From the NCBI GenBank assembly GCA_034509425.1, contig JAVTVJ010001130.1:186001-250000 (forward strand): a DNA stretch of 64,000 nucleotides, written 5' to 3'. The notes under the pieces are model-generated. The model did no database searches and was not told the DNA's origin. It saw only the letters and a program-made list of their open reading frames with translations. A program made the position numbers and the translations under genes. Position 1 is the stretch's first letter. Each line of letters opens with the position of its first letter. Of this stretch, positions 38,499 through 50,070 are shown piece after piece. Source of the stretch: Eopsaltria australis. Its lineage: Eukaryota; Chordata; Aves; Passeriformes; Petroicidae.

Positions 38499-38940
38499 TG
38501 TTGGGTTCCACTGTGTGTGTTCTAGAAAATCAGCCTGGAATGCCCAGAGGGAGCCTCTGCCCTGGCCCAGAGGTGCCCAGGAAGCACATCCAGGGCACCA
38601 GGGATGGCCATGGCAAAGAGGATCATGGCTTTGTGGCCTCTGCACCCATTGTGGGAGAGGATTGTAGGCTGTGCCCTTCTAGGGGATTGTTTCTCTTTGC
38701 TGTTGATGGGATGGCACATCCTGGGGCTGGGATGGGATCAAGGGAATTTTCCCTGCCCAGCAGTGGGCAGTGGCCATAGGGCAGTAGCCATGGCAGTAGC
38801 CACAGGAGGAGCCATAGGAGCAGTGTGAGCAGCAGGCCCAGAGTGATCTGGAGCAGTCTCAGTCTGTGTCTGTAGAATAAAGAACTCTGGGCAGCATCAC
38901 AGTCTCCTCAGAGCACTCCTTGGCCCTGTGCTGAATCCTG
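38499..38940 (+). mobile_element. LTR-like dispersed repeat, copy C
   Basis: Starts TGTTGGGTTCCACTG, has AATAAAGAACTCTGGGC near 38876, and ends at ctgtgctgaatcctg. It closely matches copies A, B and D. Confidence 0.65.
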
Positions 38941-40060
38941 CTCTCACTCACATTGGGGTCCCAGCTGAGGCTGAGTGGCTTCAACGATGAGAATGGAACC
39001 CCAAGTGCCCTGATTTGTGTCACAGCAGGAGAGCAGCTTCCTGGGGAGATTCCTGGGGTCTGTGGATGCCAGAGCTCAGGGCTCCATCCCTCTCGGCTTT
39101 GCAGCTCTGGGAATGTGCCCATGGCTTTGTAGCCCAAGGCACTGGAACAGCTTTGCCAAACAAGGGCTGGTGAAGGGAAATCGCTGCTGGTCCCAGCTGG
39201 AGTCTCCCCACTGGGGTTTATCCTGCAGGTGGGAAAGGGTGGAACTGCCCCTCAGGGGTCGGCTGGACCCCAGACCCCTCTGCTTTGGGCTGTGGGCATC
39301 GAGAGGAATCCGATTTACAGCTGTGGGATTGATGCCTTTTGCTGCTCTTAGGAAATCAAAGCTCAGACAGGCTCAGAGGGTTGGGGTCGTTCCCCTCGGT
39401 GTTTCATAGGATCCCATTCCATGCATGGCTTCACCCAGGTGACAGCGTCACAATGTCCCCCCACCCCCAATCGAGGGTACAATTAAAGCCCTTACTCATT
39501 AGCATATCTAACGAGAGGGCCCAATAAGGGGCTGGGCTGGGCTCACTTCTAGTTTACAGAATCTGTCCTGCCAGGGCACCTTGAGTTCTTGTGACAATCG
39601 AATGTTTGGGCTCTGGCTCTGCAGCTCTGGGGTGTTTGGTCTCCCAGCCTTTGGGACACCAAGAAACCAGGCTGAGTGATCACCTAAAGCATCACAAGTG
39701 TGCGTGCTGATGCTTGTGGATGTAGGGAACTGTGTGAAAAGTGTTTAGGAAAAAAGCAAAAAATCCTTCAGGCATCACGGTCACGGAGCAGAGAAACATC
39801 TGGAAGAATCTCACCCTCCCCAACATCTGGGTGCTCACCCCATGGCCGAGGGAATGCAGCTGTGTGCCCTGGGATGGGCCCAGGAGGGGATGGAGGTGCC
39901 TCCCAGACCCCCCACTAATTGCTCTAATTATGGCACTAATTAGGGCACTAATTGCTCTTCATGGCCCTGAACCCCCAGACCCCCGGTTTCAGTTCAGCTG
40001 GAGGTGTCCGGGTGTGAGTCTGTGTTATCCCAAATGCAGGGAGGGGGAAATGTGGGAAAG
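38941..40060. other. Intergenic with short AT-rich motif cluster
   Basis: No gene seen. A short stretch at 39478-39535 (ttactcattagcatatctaa, agggcccaataaggggctgg) looks distinct from the surrounding GC-rich DNA. Confidence 0.35.
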
Positions 40061-40210
40061 CAGGGGTGCCTGGGAACAGGGAATATTCCTGGAGGCATCA
40101 GGAATGCCTGGGAACAGGGAATATTCCTGGAGGTATCAGGAATGCCTGGGAACAGGGAATATTCCTGGAGGTATCAGGAGTGCCTGGGAACAGGGAATAT
40201 TCCTGGAGGC
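40060..40210 (+). repeat. 38-bp minisatellite, ~4 copies, with palindromic core
   Basis: Units gcctgggaacagggaatatt plus cctggaggtatcaggaat. Each holds the palindrome GGAATATTCC. Confidence 0.88.
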
Positions 40211-41129
40211 ACCACGTGCAGAGCCTCTCCTCTGGGACCTGAGCAGGAAAACTCCGACAATCCCTGGGGAATTCAAACGGGTAAAACATTCTGGAGAAGC
40301 GACTGCTGGGGACCTGCAGGGACAAATCCTTGGGGAAGACGCTTTTCCAGGGCTGTCAGCTGGCAAATCCTCCTGCTTTTGGGAGGCCTGGTGTCATCTG
40401 ACTGAAACGTTGGGTGTATTTCTGCTCTGGCATCCTCTGGGAAGGCTTGGATTTAGTTCTGGGGCACTGGGAATGCTGATGGGGAATGCTCCGAAGCTGC
40501 CTCCCAGCCCAACACCTCCGCTGGCATCACTTCAAATAAATAAATAGAAGATTGTGCCTGCATTTCTGGTCGTGTTCCCTAAATCCTGCTGCCAGCATTC
40601 CCTTTGCCCTGCCTCTTGTGCCAGAGGGCTCTGGAGTGCTGCAGAACAGCTCTGGCATCTTTCCAGCCGTGCTTTTCTGCTGCAAATATTTTCATTCACA
40701 TCAAGCTCTGGTCTCTGAGCTTCCCCTTCTCCTTTCCCCCTCTCCAGGCTGATGTTCCCGGGTTTTGACTCCTGGAGCAGCCCAGCAATGAGGAGTGAGG
40801 AGAGCGAGAGGTGGTGCCAGCTCAGATCCTGCCCTCTATTCCTGCCCTTTCCCGTGCAGAGCCGAGCCTGAGGTGTCAGAGCTGCCCTTCAGACGAGGCA
40901 GGGAAAATGTCCCAGTGCCTTGGGAAAACTTGGAGGCAGCGGGATGCAATCCCCTCGTATTTCTCCCATATCGCTACCCCCGATCCCCACCCTGCCGCGT
41001 ATCAGCCCCAGAGGAATTCCCGGGGATGCTCCTTGGAACCTCCAGCAATCCCAGGCTGGGTCCCGTTAAGCCGGGATCGCTCTCCTGTGCAGAGCGCTGG
41101 AAAGCAGGGATTTTTCCCGTTTTCCGCAT
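40211..41129. other. Intergenic, nothing recognised
   Basis: Unique sequence with no supported exon on either strand. Confidence 0.4.
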
Positions 41130-41470
41130 GCCCTGGCTCCAGGCGGGATGGGCGAGGGCAGGAGCGGGATGGTTCAGGCGCTCGGGGCTCTCCCTTCCCG
41201 GGAGGAGCGGAGCCGCATCCCCGCCGTTCCCACGAGCCCGCGCTGACCCCGCACTTGAAGTTTTCTTGCTCATAACTCTCTTATCAGCCGGGGCCGAGCG
41301 AAGCCAAGTTTTTCGGAGTTGTTTGGAGTTGTTGGGAGGGGGACGGGGCGTTTGCAGCCCCGCCCGGGCGGCGCGGGGCGCTCCGGGCCGGCGGGGGGGA
41401 CACGGGCCAGCTGCAGGGCGCACGTTCTGTCCCGGTGTCCCGGCTCGAGGGTTCCTGCCTGACATCGGAT
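41130..41470. promoter_or_regulatory. CpG-rich patch
   Basis: High CpG density (gcggcgcggggcgctccggg, gccgcatccccgccgttccc) about 4 kb upstream of the candidate EDNRB2 start. It includes a GATA-type site in ctcttatcagccgg (41278-41291). It could be an alternative promoter or a non-coding transcript start. No coding exon is seen. Confidence 0.4.
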
Positions 41471-41662
41471 AAATCGGGGCTTCTGATGAGCCTCGCGTGT
41501 TCTTCAGATGGCCCCGATGGCAGAACATCAGAGGCTGCGAGCGCTGTGTCCCTGGGGCTGCAGGAGCCCCTGAGGAAGTGACAGGGACTGAGGACAGCTC
41601 TGTGCTCCAAAGATGTCGAAACCAGCTCGATGTGGATCCCGGCTTTGGTGGGAAGAGGGTTG

Positions 41663-42060
41663 AAACTCATGGAATCAGAGCTGTTAAGGTGAAAAAGAGC
41701 TTTTTGACCACCGAGTCCAACCATCAGCCACCACCGTGACCACCGCTAACCCTTGTCCCCAGGTGCCACATCCATGTGGATTCTGAACACTCCCAGGGGT
41801 GGGGACTCCACCGCTGCCCTGGGCAGCTGTGCCAGGCCTGGGCAACTCTTTTTGTGGAGAATCTTACCCCAGTTTCCAATGTGAACCTGCCCTGGCACAT
41901 TCTGGGGCCGTTTCCTCTCACCCTGTCCCTGTTCCCCAGGAGCAGAGCCCCAGCCCCTCCTGGCTGCCCCTCCTTGGCTTCTCCAGGAGCCCCACAAGCC
42001 CCAGGGATTCTCCGGAGGCAGAGGGGAAGCAGCTCCCAGGTGTTCACAGCCACAAGGTCG
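41663..42060 (-). mobile_element. CR1 LINE fragment
   Basis: Reverse CR1, about 400 bases: gaccaccgagtccaaccatc, cccaggtgccacatccatgt, gggcagctgtgccaggcctg, cagtttccaatgtgaacctg. Confidence 0.85.
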
Positions 42061-42349
42061 GGATTGCTCTGTCAGGGTGGTTGGTGACTCCAGGTGCCAG
42101 AGAACCCCCCCAAAACGCTGTCCCCCTTCCCCCAGGGCTCCCCAGGAGCTCCCTGCTCTCCTGGCTGTGGGATTGAGCTTCCTCAGGATCCATGGGCTGC
42201 TCCACAGCCGATCTGGTGCCAGGCTGGACACGGGAGTGAGGCACAAGGATGCAGAAATGGGATTTTTATGTGTCCCAAGGTGCATTTCCCCGAGGGGTTT
42301 TGGGGAGATCTCCCACAAACCTCCCTCCACTGGAAGCACTGATGCCATT

Positions 42350-42980
42350 TGCTAATGAGCTTGATTAAAGGTGGATTACTGGGATGTAATTATTACATTA
42401 ATTTCTCTCCAGCAGCTCTTTGAATCCTAAATATTGTGGGCTTTAAAGCTGACCTTCCTAGAGCTGAGCAAACTGCCCTGCCCCGTGTAATTGTTGTAAT
42501 CTTAAATTAATCCTGTGCTTATACACACCTATGGATGTAACAAATGTTATTAATTGATAGAAAGTGGAAGCGGATTTGGGGTTTTTAATGTCTCAATGCT
42601 GTTTATTGGCTTCATTTATTTTGGGAAACCAACTTCATTTAAACAGTTCAGCTCAGAAACTGTGAAGATTTTGAATTCAGGGCCGAACTTCCCTAAAAAA
42701 ATTGGAATGGAGATAAATCCAAGCACTGTGAAGAGCGGAGTAGATCCGGACACTTCATGTGAAACCCACGAAGATCTGGGGAGATCCCCAACGTCCAAGA
42801 TTTCCCAATGTCTCCCACCTTCCATTCCCTCCTCCTGCTTAACAAGCTTCTGAGAAAAGCTTGGACAAATGGGTTATTGCTCCTGAAATGACTGCAGATA
42901 ATTAGAGAGAGATTAATGGCCTCTCCTCCAAGAGCCACGACGGCTTCAAGTACCATCGACCTTTCCAGGAAATGGGAGTG
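42350..42980. other. Repeat-free AT-rich island
   Basis: Contains ggatgtaattattacattaa and aatgttattaattgatagaa, with several TAAT cores, in an otherwise GC-rich region. It is a candidate conserved non-coding element. There is no coding evidence. Confidence 0.35.
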
Positions 42981-44090
42981 AGGAAAGACAGCAGGAGATG
43001 GGTTGGATAAACAGCGTGGAATTTGGAGTCTTTAAAGTTCCGGGGAGGTCAGGGCTGCTGAGATTCCCCAGATTCGCCCCATGGAACCCCCTCAGTGCTC
43101 ACCAGAGATAGCTGGGAATGGGGAAGTGGAAAACGCCTCATTGGCAGAGGGAAAAATGCTTTGGGAATAGGAGAAAGCAGAGGAAAACACCAGTGGGGAT
43201 CACCTGCCTGGCACCTGGGAGAGGACCCGTCCTTGCCGTGCTCTGGGCTTTGGTTATCCCTGGGAAGGAGGGAGAAACCCAAAGACACAGCAAGGAACTC
43301 CGATCACTTCCAGGACTTGGTGGCCAGCTCAGGGATGAGCCAGGAAAATCCACAATTTAATCCAGGCGGTGGCAAAATCCCAACTGGGCACTGCTGAGCT
43401 CAAACTCACCCCTGAGCCTGAGGGAAAGCCATGGATGCCATCCAAGAAAACTCAGGAATCCCTGTCACTGCGAGTCCCCACTGCCTGAAGAGGATCTGAG
43501 CCTTTTGGGATGAGTTTTGCACCTCCAGAAGGGATGTGGAGGAAGCTTGGGACGAACCAGCTGAGTTTTAGAGCTCTGCCCTTGGGAGCCACCCCGGAGG
43601 GACAATTAAATGAAGGATGGAAAATGCTGCAGGAGCACTGGAATCCTGCCTGGGGATGTCTCCAGTGGGTGGGGAGAGCCCTGAGGGTTGGCAGCCCCGC
43701 CACAGGCTGGGACAGTTGTGTCTGGGTCAGGAACTGGGTGTGGAGATCAGCGTCCCCAAAAAAAGTGTGAGGAAGGCAAGAATTGTCCCATCTTTCATCC
43801 CCTGGCTGCTTCCAGGGAATGCTGGAAGGGGAGGTGTGAGGAGGAGCCATCAGCTAAAAATCCATCCACACACAGGAATCCTCCCATCCCAGCGCCCCAG
43901 GGAGATTTTCATGCCCTCAGCAGTTCCAGTCCAGGATTTAATGCCATGAACCTCCAAGGCTCCTGAGCCATCCTGTGTATCCCACTCCTGGTGGAGGAAT
44001 GGGATTCCAACCAGAGTGGGCAAATCCTCCCTCATGAATCTGTGGGAGAGCATCCGAAGGAGATGGTGAAGGATGAAGGGGAAGCCACAT
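42981..44090. other. Intergenic, nothing recognised
   Basis: Unique moderate-GC sequence. Confidence 0.4.
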
Positions 44091-44094
44091 GAGC

Positions 44095-45125
44095 TGTGGC
44101 TGAGGCGACTTGGGAAGAGGAGACTGAGGTCAGACCTCACTGGGGTCTGGAGCCTCCCCCTGAGGGGCAGCTCCGGCCTCTGCTCCCTGTGAGCAGCGAC
44201 AGGCCCCAGGGAAGGGCTGGAGCCGTGTCAGGGCAGGTTCAGGTTGGATATCAGGGTTTAGGTTGGATATCAGGATTTAGGTTGGATATCAGGGTTTAGG
44301 CTGGATATCAGGATTTAGGTTGGATATTAGGGTTTAGGTTGGATTTTAGGGTTCAGGTTGGATATCAGGATTTAGGTTGGATATCAGGATTTAGGTTGGA
44401 TATCAGGGTTTAGGTTGGATATCAGGGTTTAGGTTGGATTTTAGGGTTCAGGTTGGATATCAGGATTTAGGTTGGATATCAGGATTTAGGTTGGATATCA
44501 GGATTTAGGTTGGATATCAGGGTTTAGGTTGGATTTTAGGGTTCAGGTTGGATATCAGGATTTAGGTTGGATATGAAGGTTTAGGTTGGATATCAGGGTT
44601 TAGGTTGGATATCAGGGTATAGATTGGATATCAGGATTTAGGTTGGATATCAGGGTTTAGGTTGGATATCAAGGTTTAGGTTGGATATCAGGGTTTAGGT
44701 TGGATATCAGGATTTAGGCTGGATATCAGGGTTTAGGTTGGATATCAGGATTTAGGTTGGATATCAGGATTTAGGTTGGATATCAGGGTTTAGGTTGGAT
44801 ATCAAGGTTTAGGCTGGATATCAGGGTTTAGGTTGGATATCAGGGTTTAGGTTGGATATCAGGGTTCAGGTTGGATATCAGGGTTTAGGTTGGATATCAG
44901 GGTTTAGGTTGGATATCAGGATTTAGGTTGGATATCAGGGTGCTGGGCACTGCCCAGGCTCCCCAGGGAATGGTCCCGGCCCCGAGGCTGCCAGAGCTCC
45001 AGGAGCGTTTGGACAGCCCTGCCAGCGATGCCCAGGCTGGGATTTTGGGGTGTCTGGGCAGGGCCAGGAGCTGGATCCGTAATCCTTGGGGTCCCTCCCA
45101 GCTCAGGATATTCCAGGGCTCTCTG
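44095..45125 (+). mobile_element. CR1 LINE 3' fragment with large internal 19-bp array
   Basis: CR1 sequence (gaggagactgaggtcagacc, ctctgctccctgtgagcagc) runs into the array at 44229 and resumes at 44940 with gtgctgggcactgcccaggc, gaggctgccagagctccagg. Confidence 0.88.
44229..44940 (+). repeat. 19-bp array (TTTAGGTTGGATATCAGGG) inside CR1, ~38 copies
   Basis: Variants differ at a few positions (aggatttagg, agggtttagg, aaggtttagg, attttagggttcagg), which would allow the growth history to be read. Confidence 0.93.
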
Positions 45126-45479
45126 CTGGGGGGACAGCGTGGAGCTCAGCCCCGGAGCCCAGGGTGGGTCAGGTAACACGGGGGGACAGAGGGGCTCAGA
45201 GGGGCTGCTCATCCTGCTGGGGTGGAGCTGGAGTGGCACTGGTGGAGGGAAGAACAAAACGTGGAGAAGAGGAGTTGCCTTGTAAATCAAGCATGGCCTG
45301 GGGACAGGGCCAGTCACGCGTGCCAGGGCTGACTGGGCCATGTGAGGAGCCTCAATGGGGCTCTGTCAGGGGACACTGGGCCCTCTGTGAGGGCTGCACG
45401 TCCCCGCTGGGTCACAAGCACCACATGTGACTGGACACTGCCACCCCAGCGTGGCCGGCCCGTGGGTGGGGAGTCAAGG

Positions 45480-45870
45480 ACAGGGGTTTGGGAAGCCCCT
45501 CCCTGCTCCATGAGCGAAACAGGAGAGGTGGAGAGGGAATGGAAATGGGGATTTCCTTAGAGGGTTTTGTTATAAAAACACTCCCAATATCCCATTCCAT
45601 TAAGTGCTGGTTTCTGGGGAGCTCTGAGGGCTCCTGCACCTTTGAGGAGCTCTGTGAGGTGGCTGTGCTGCCATGGACAGATGAGGACTGGGGTTTGGGA
45701 AGCTCCTCCCTGCTCCATGAGCGAAACAGGAGAGGTGGAGAGGGAATGGAAATGGGGATTTCCTTAGAGGGTTTCATTATAAAAACCCAATATCCCATTT
45801 CATAAAATGTTGGTTTCTGGGGAGCTCTGAGGGCTCCTGCGCCTTTGAGGAGCTGTGCTGCCATGGACAC
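45480..45870 (+). repeat. ~220-bp tandem duplication
   Basis: Two copies share ctccatgagcgaaacaggag, ggtggagagggaatggaaat, ggggatttccttagagggtt and gctctgagggctcctgc, ending gctgtgctgccatggacac/ag. Confidence 0.9.
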
Positions 45871-45999
45871 GTGAGGACAAGGATGATTTCCTTGTCACTC
45901 CTCCTTTGTCACCCACAGATCTCCTCTGGGACTCAGGAAGGGCAAGCAGGACACGGACAGGAGCTGATGTCCTCTCTCTGTCACCTGCTGAACGCATCA

Positions 46000-46095
46000 C
46001 GGGACGGTTTGGGTCGGAAGGGACCTCGAAGGTCACCCAGTTCCATCCCCACGCCTTGGGATGCCACCCAGCAGACAGGGGAGGTTCCTCCTTGC
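46000..46095 (-). mobile_element. Short CR1 fragment
   Basis: cgggacggtttgggtcggaa, gggacctcgaaggtcaccca. Confidence 0.65.
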
Positions 46096-47925
46096 TGAGG
46101 GGTCTCCCCACCAATGAAAGCACCCTGGAAACAGCCCTGGGACAGCCCTGGAAGGAAGGAGCTCCTTCAGAGAGCTGGGATGTCCTGGGATGTCACCACC
46201 CCTCTGTCAGAAGGTCAAAATGAGGGAAGGAAGGCGCCCCAGCAGCGAGGAGGGCAGTGGGAGGAGATGTCTTGGTGCTCATAAAGATCTGCAGGAGTAA
46301 ACTCTCCCTGCACTGAGCCAGGAGCTTCATCCCAGTGAGAAAAACACCTGGAGCTTTCCAGACTCTCCCGTGCCCTTCCCCACCACTCAGCTCTGCTCTT
46401 CCTCACCTGTAGGAAACCTTACACCGGAGAATCCCGGGAGGCTCCGAATCCACCAGCTCTCCCCGCCCACCATCAGCTCCACCAAACCCTCCAGCACGGA
46501 TTTCTCCATCTCCTTCCCGCCTCCACCGGGCTGGAGATGTCCCAGCACCCAGAGGCTGCATCCAGCAGCTCCAGCAACCTTCCCACTCCAAGATTGTCCT
46601 ACGGCAGGTGGAGCCTGCCGAACTTGGACACGCAGTTTGTCCTCTCTGGGGCAGATTGCTCCAGAGGGAGATCCTGCCTGCAGCCCTGGAGGCTGGAGGA
46701 TCCCACCTGGAGGTGCTCCCTGCTCCGGGCTGGGCAAAATCCAACAGGGGAGGAAGCGAATCCTGCAGCCAGGAGCTGCTTCCAACCCTGTGCAGTCTGG
46801 GACCACTTTGTCCATCATCCCAATCTTACTGGGAGTACTGGACTGACCAGAATCCTGCTTGGGTTACTCAGAGCTGTCTTGTCCTGCCTCCCTGGCATGT
46901 GCCTGCTATTCCTGAATATCCCAGGGATGCATTTATCACGGGCATCACCTGTTTTTGGATACCTAAATTAAGATCCCTGTTTTCTAATTAGTGGGAGCTC
47001 TGAATCTCCAGGTCCCAGATTTCCCCGTGGGCACCCCACAGCCCTTGCAGTTGGATTGACCAGCGTTTCCAGGGCTCAGGATAATTCCCCCCCCCCAGTT
47101 TCAGGGAGCTCTGTCCCAGCTGTGACCACAGGGGTCTCACTGGTGGGGGGCTGAGGTGAGCCCCCAGCGCTTCCCACTTGAGGAGGGGAAAGGAAAAATG
47201 GAATACCAATTCCAGATAAACCCCAGTCCCCCTCCCAGACTTGGATGGGACAGTGGCAGTGTTTGAAGGGAGAGCTGGCTCCTCCTGTTTATTTTAAGCT
47301 GGAAGCCAAGAGGCTCCTGCCGCTGACTTCAAAGAAAAGTTTGTTTCTGTGTTCTGCTAATTACCAGAACACCCAGACCCCATCTCTGGGGGCCGGAGTG
47401 TTGCAAAAACATGGAAAGGTTAATTGAAGGCAAAGGGAAAAGGAGAATCCCGGCTTTAACCTTCCTGGGCTGCCCTTGTTACGCTGACAGCACGGTGCAG
47501 GCAGATTTAATGACTCCTCATTACCCTGCTACCTAATTAACCTCCTGCCCTGGAGCACAGAGAGGCTGAGAGAGAGCTCCCTGCCTGGAACCCCCTCTGC
47601 CAGCAGCCCCCAGGGCTAAAGGAGACATCTCCAGCAAAGCCAGGCTCAAATCCTACCTGGGCTCCAGACAATTCCTATGGCACAGAGAAGGGCAGAGCTG
47701 GGGTGGCTCCGTAGGGTCGGAGGCTGGGAATCTGCGTGCCCATGACTCCAGGGGGATGGGAGCAGGGGGCTCCCGGGGACAGAGCCAGCACCAGGCTGCC
47801 CATGGGACAGGGAAGACTCCAGCTGGTCATAGCAAGGATGCTCCAGGGCTGTGTGAGGGTCAGGGAGGTGGTGTGGGAGCACAGAGCTGCCCCTGCACCC
47901 TCCAGGCAGCTGCCACAGGGTCATG
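46096..47925. other. Intergenic, with a candidate conserved block at 47440-47560
   Basis: Mostly unremarkable. The block gcccttgttacgctgacagc, agatttaatgactcctcatt, ctacctaattaacctcctgc combines a SOX-like CTTGTTA core with TAAT cores. Confidence 0.35.
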
Positions 47926-48000
47926 GAATGGGTCAGGATGGAAGTGACCACAGTGGGTCCTCTGGTCCAACCTCCCTGCTCAAGCAGCTTCTGAATGTCA
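47925..48000 (-). mobile_element. Short CR1 fragment
   Basis: gggtcatggaatgggtcagg, atggaagtgaccacagtggg, tccaacctccctgctcaagc. Confidence 0.6.
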
Positions 48001-48244
48001 CTCCAGAGGCCTGGGATTGTCCTGTATGGAACAGGAATCTGTCAGTTGTCCCAGCTGATGGGGAAAAAAATGTTACCTGTTCTCTTTGTTGGATCAGCTC
48101 CTGTTTTCCCTCTTTCCTCAAATGTTGGTCCAGGGGAAACCAAGGACTGGTCTTGATTTCACCTCCAGAAGGCTGGAGAGGGATTTCCCCTGAGGGCCTG
48201 GAGTGATAGGACAAGGGAATGGCTTCAGCTGAAAGAGGACAGGG

Positions 48245-48625
48245 ATGGATGGGATATTGGGCAGGAATTCCTGGCTGAGAGGGTGGGCAGGCCCTGGCAC
48301 AGGGTGCCCAGATTTGCTGTGGCTGCCCCTGGATCTCTGGCAGTGCCCAAGGCCAGGCTGGACACTGGGGCTGGGAGCTGCCTGGGATGGTGGGAGGTGT
48401 CCCTGCCCATGGCAGGGGTGGGATGGGATGGGATGGGATGGGATGGGGTGGGATGGGATGGGATGGGATGGGATGGGATGGGATGGGATGGGATGGGATG
48501 GGATGGGATGGGATGGGATGGGATGGGATGGGAGGGGATGGGATGGGATGGGAGGGGATGGGATGGGACGGGATGGGCTTTAAGGTCTCTTCCAACCCAA
48601 ACCATTCCATGATTCCATGACCCTG
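48245..48625 (+). mobile_element. CR1 LINE 3' fragment with internal (GGGAT)n
   Basis: Sense CR1 (ggaattcctggctgagaggg, tgcccaaggccaggctggac) is interrupted at 48418-48577 by a GGGAT array, then ends ggctttaaggtctcttccaa, cccaaaccattccatgattc. Confidence 0.88.
48418..48577 (+). repeat. (GGGAT)n array inside CR1
   Basis: About 31 copies of GGGAT with a few GGGGT and GGAGGGGAT variants. Confidence 0.95.
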
Positions 48626-49174
48626 GTGGGAGCTGCCATTGCTTGGTGGGACCTTGGTGCAGGCTCAGATTTTATGGCAGGAATTGCCGTTCATTTCTCG
48701 GTGTCACAGCCCAGAGCAAGCCCATGAGTGCCAAGTGTGGATAAGGAGCACAGATGCCGTGGCCACAGTGTCCAGTGGGAATGCTGGACATCTTGGTGTG
48801 CTGCTAGGAGCAGCTGGGCACCCAGGGAAGGTCTGGGGCAGAGGATGGGCAGCGCAGAGAGAAGGAGCAGGAGCAGAAGATCCCCATGGCCACGGCCACG
48901 TGATGGACCAGAAATGCAGAGGCCAGAGCTGCAGGGAGATAAATCAGCCCAGGCCCCCGTGGAGAGGGCAATGGTCTGCGAGGCTTATCTGGGCTTTGAT
49001 GTGTCACTGAACTGCGCGGAAGGAAGGCCCGTGCGGAATTCACTCTGCAGGACATTTAACTCGTGTCCGAGGCGCCGGGCCGCTCACATCCTGCTGTCCA
49101 TGGGGAGAGATTTGGGGCCATTGGCACGGCCTGACCTGAGCACTGCAGCTCCCAGTGCTCTGTGTGTGCTGGGC
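48626..49174. other. Intergenic, nothing recognised
   Basis: Unique sequence between CR1 and LTR-like copy D. Confidence 0.4.
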
Positions 49175-49619
49175 TGCAGGATTCAGCACAGGGCCAAGGA
49201 GTGCTCTGAGGAGACTGTGATGCTGTGCAGAGTTCTTTATTCTACAGACACAGACTGAGACTGCTCCAGATCACTCTGGGACTGCTGCTCACACTGCTCC
49301 TATGGCTCCTCCTGTGGCTACTGCCATGGCTACTGCCCTATGGCCACTGCCCACTGCTGGGCAGGGAAAATTCCCTTGATCCCATCCCAGCCCCAGGCTG
49401 TGCCATCCCATCAACAGCAAAGAGAAACAATCCCCTAGAAGGGCACAGCCTACAATCCTCTCCCACAATGGGTGCAGAAGGCCACAAAGCCATGATCCTC
49501 TTTGCCATGGCCATCCCTGGTGCCCTGGATGTGCTTCCTGGGCACCTCTGGGCCAGGGCAGAGGCTCCCTCTGGGCATTCCAGGCTGATTTTCCATGACA
49601 CACACAGTGGAACCCTACA
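49175..49619 (-). mobile_element. LTR-like dispersed repeat, copy D
   Basis: On the minus strand it starts TGTAGGGTTCCACTG at 49619, has AATAAAGAACTCTGCAC, and ends GTGCTGAATCCTGCA at 49175. It is the most complete copy, at about 445 bp. Confidence 0.68.
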
Positions 49620-49914
49620 GTTCTGGGCTGGGCCCACACGGGCTCTGGGAGGAGGTGGGCCAGCAACTCCAGCTCCCCCTGCCTTCCTCCTCTCCCCCTC
49701 CTTGGAATCTTTGGGATTGTTGCTACTGGGCAAGGAGAAAATTACTCCCAGGGCCTTTGCCTGGGGTGGTGTCACTGGACTGGAGGGGACAGGGAGGCTG
49801 CAGGATGCTCCCGTTGGGGACGTGGCTGCAGAGTCCATCCCAAACCATCACACATTCCCAGGGGTTTCTACATCATTTGTGCCCATTTTTTCCCTTTCTT
49901 TAGGCACTGGGGAT

Positions 49915-50070
49915 TTTTAGAATGGTCTGGATTGGAAGGGACCTTAAAGCTCATCCCATCCCACCATCCCAGGCTGCTCCAAGTCCTGTCCAGCCTGGCC
50001 TTGGACATTTCCAGGGATCCAGGGGCAGCCACAGCCTCCCAGGGAGGAAGGAATTCCTTCCTGTCCTTGT
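49915..50070 (-). mobile_element. CR1 LINE fragment
   Basis: aatggtctggattggaaggg, accttaaagctcatcccatc, ccttggacatttccagggat. Confidence 0.8.

Noticed and set aside
36856..38511. 551-residue minus-strand open frame with 10-residue repeats
   Set aside because: It is created by the 30-bp array, whose period is a multiple of three. All alignable content is repeat and the same stretch is open on the plus strand.
40795..41724. Protein-coding exon in the 41-kb CpG-rich patch
   Set aside because: Open frames there show no recognisable domain and no consistent splice structure.
34316..44940. Possible interstitial telomere (TTAGGG) arrays
   Set aside because: The unit is 19 bp and clearly derives from CR1. 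TTTAGG is incidental.
46370..46991. Overlapping 140-160 residue frames on both strands
   Set aside because: Open in several frames at once with no motif. Treated as chance in GC-rich DNA.
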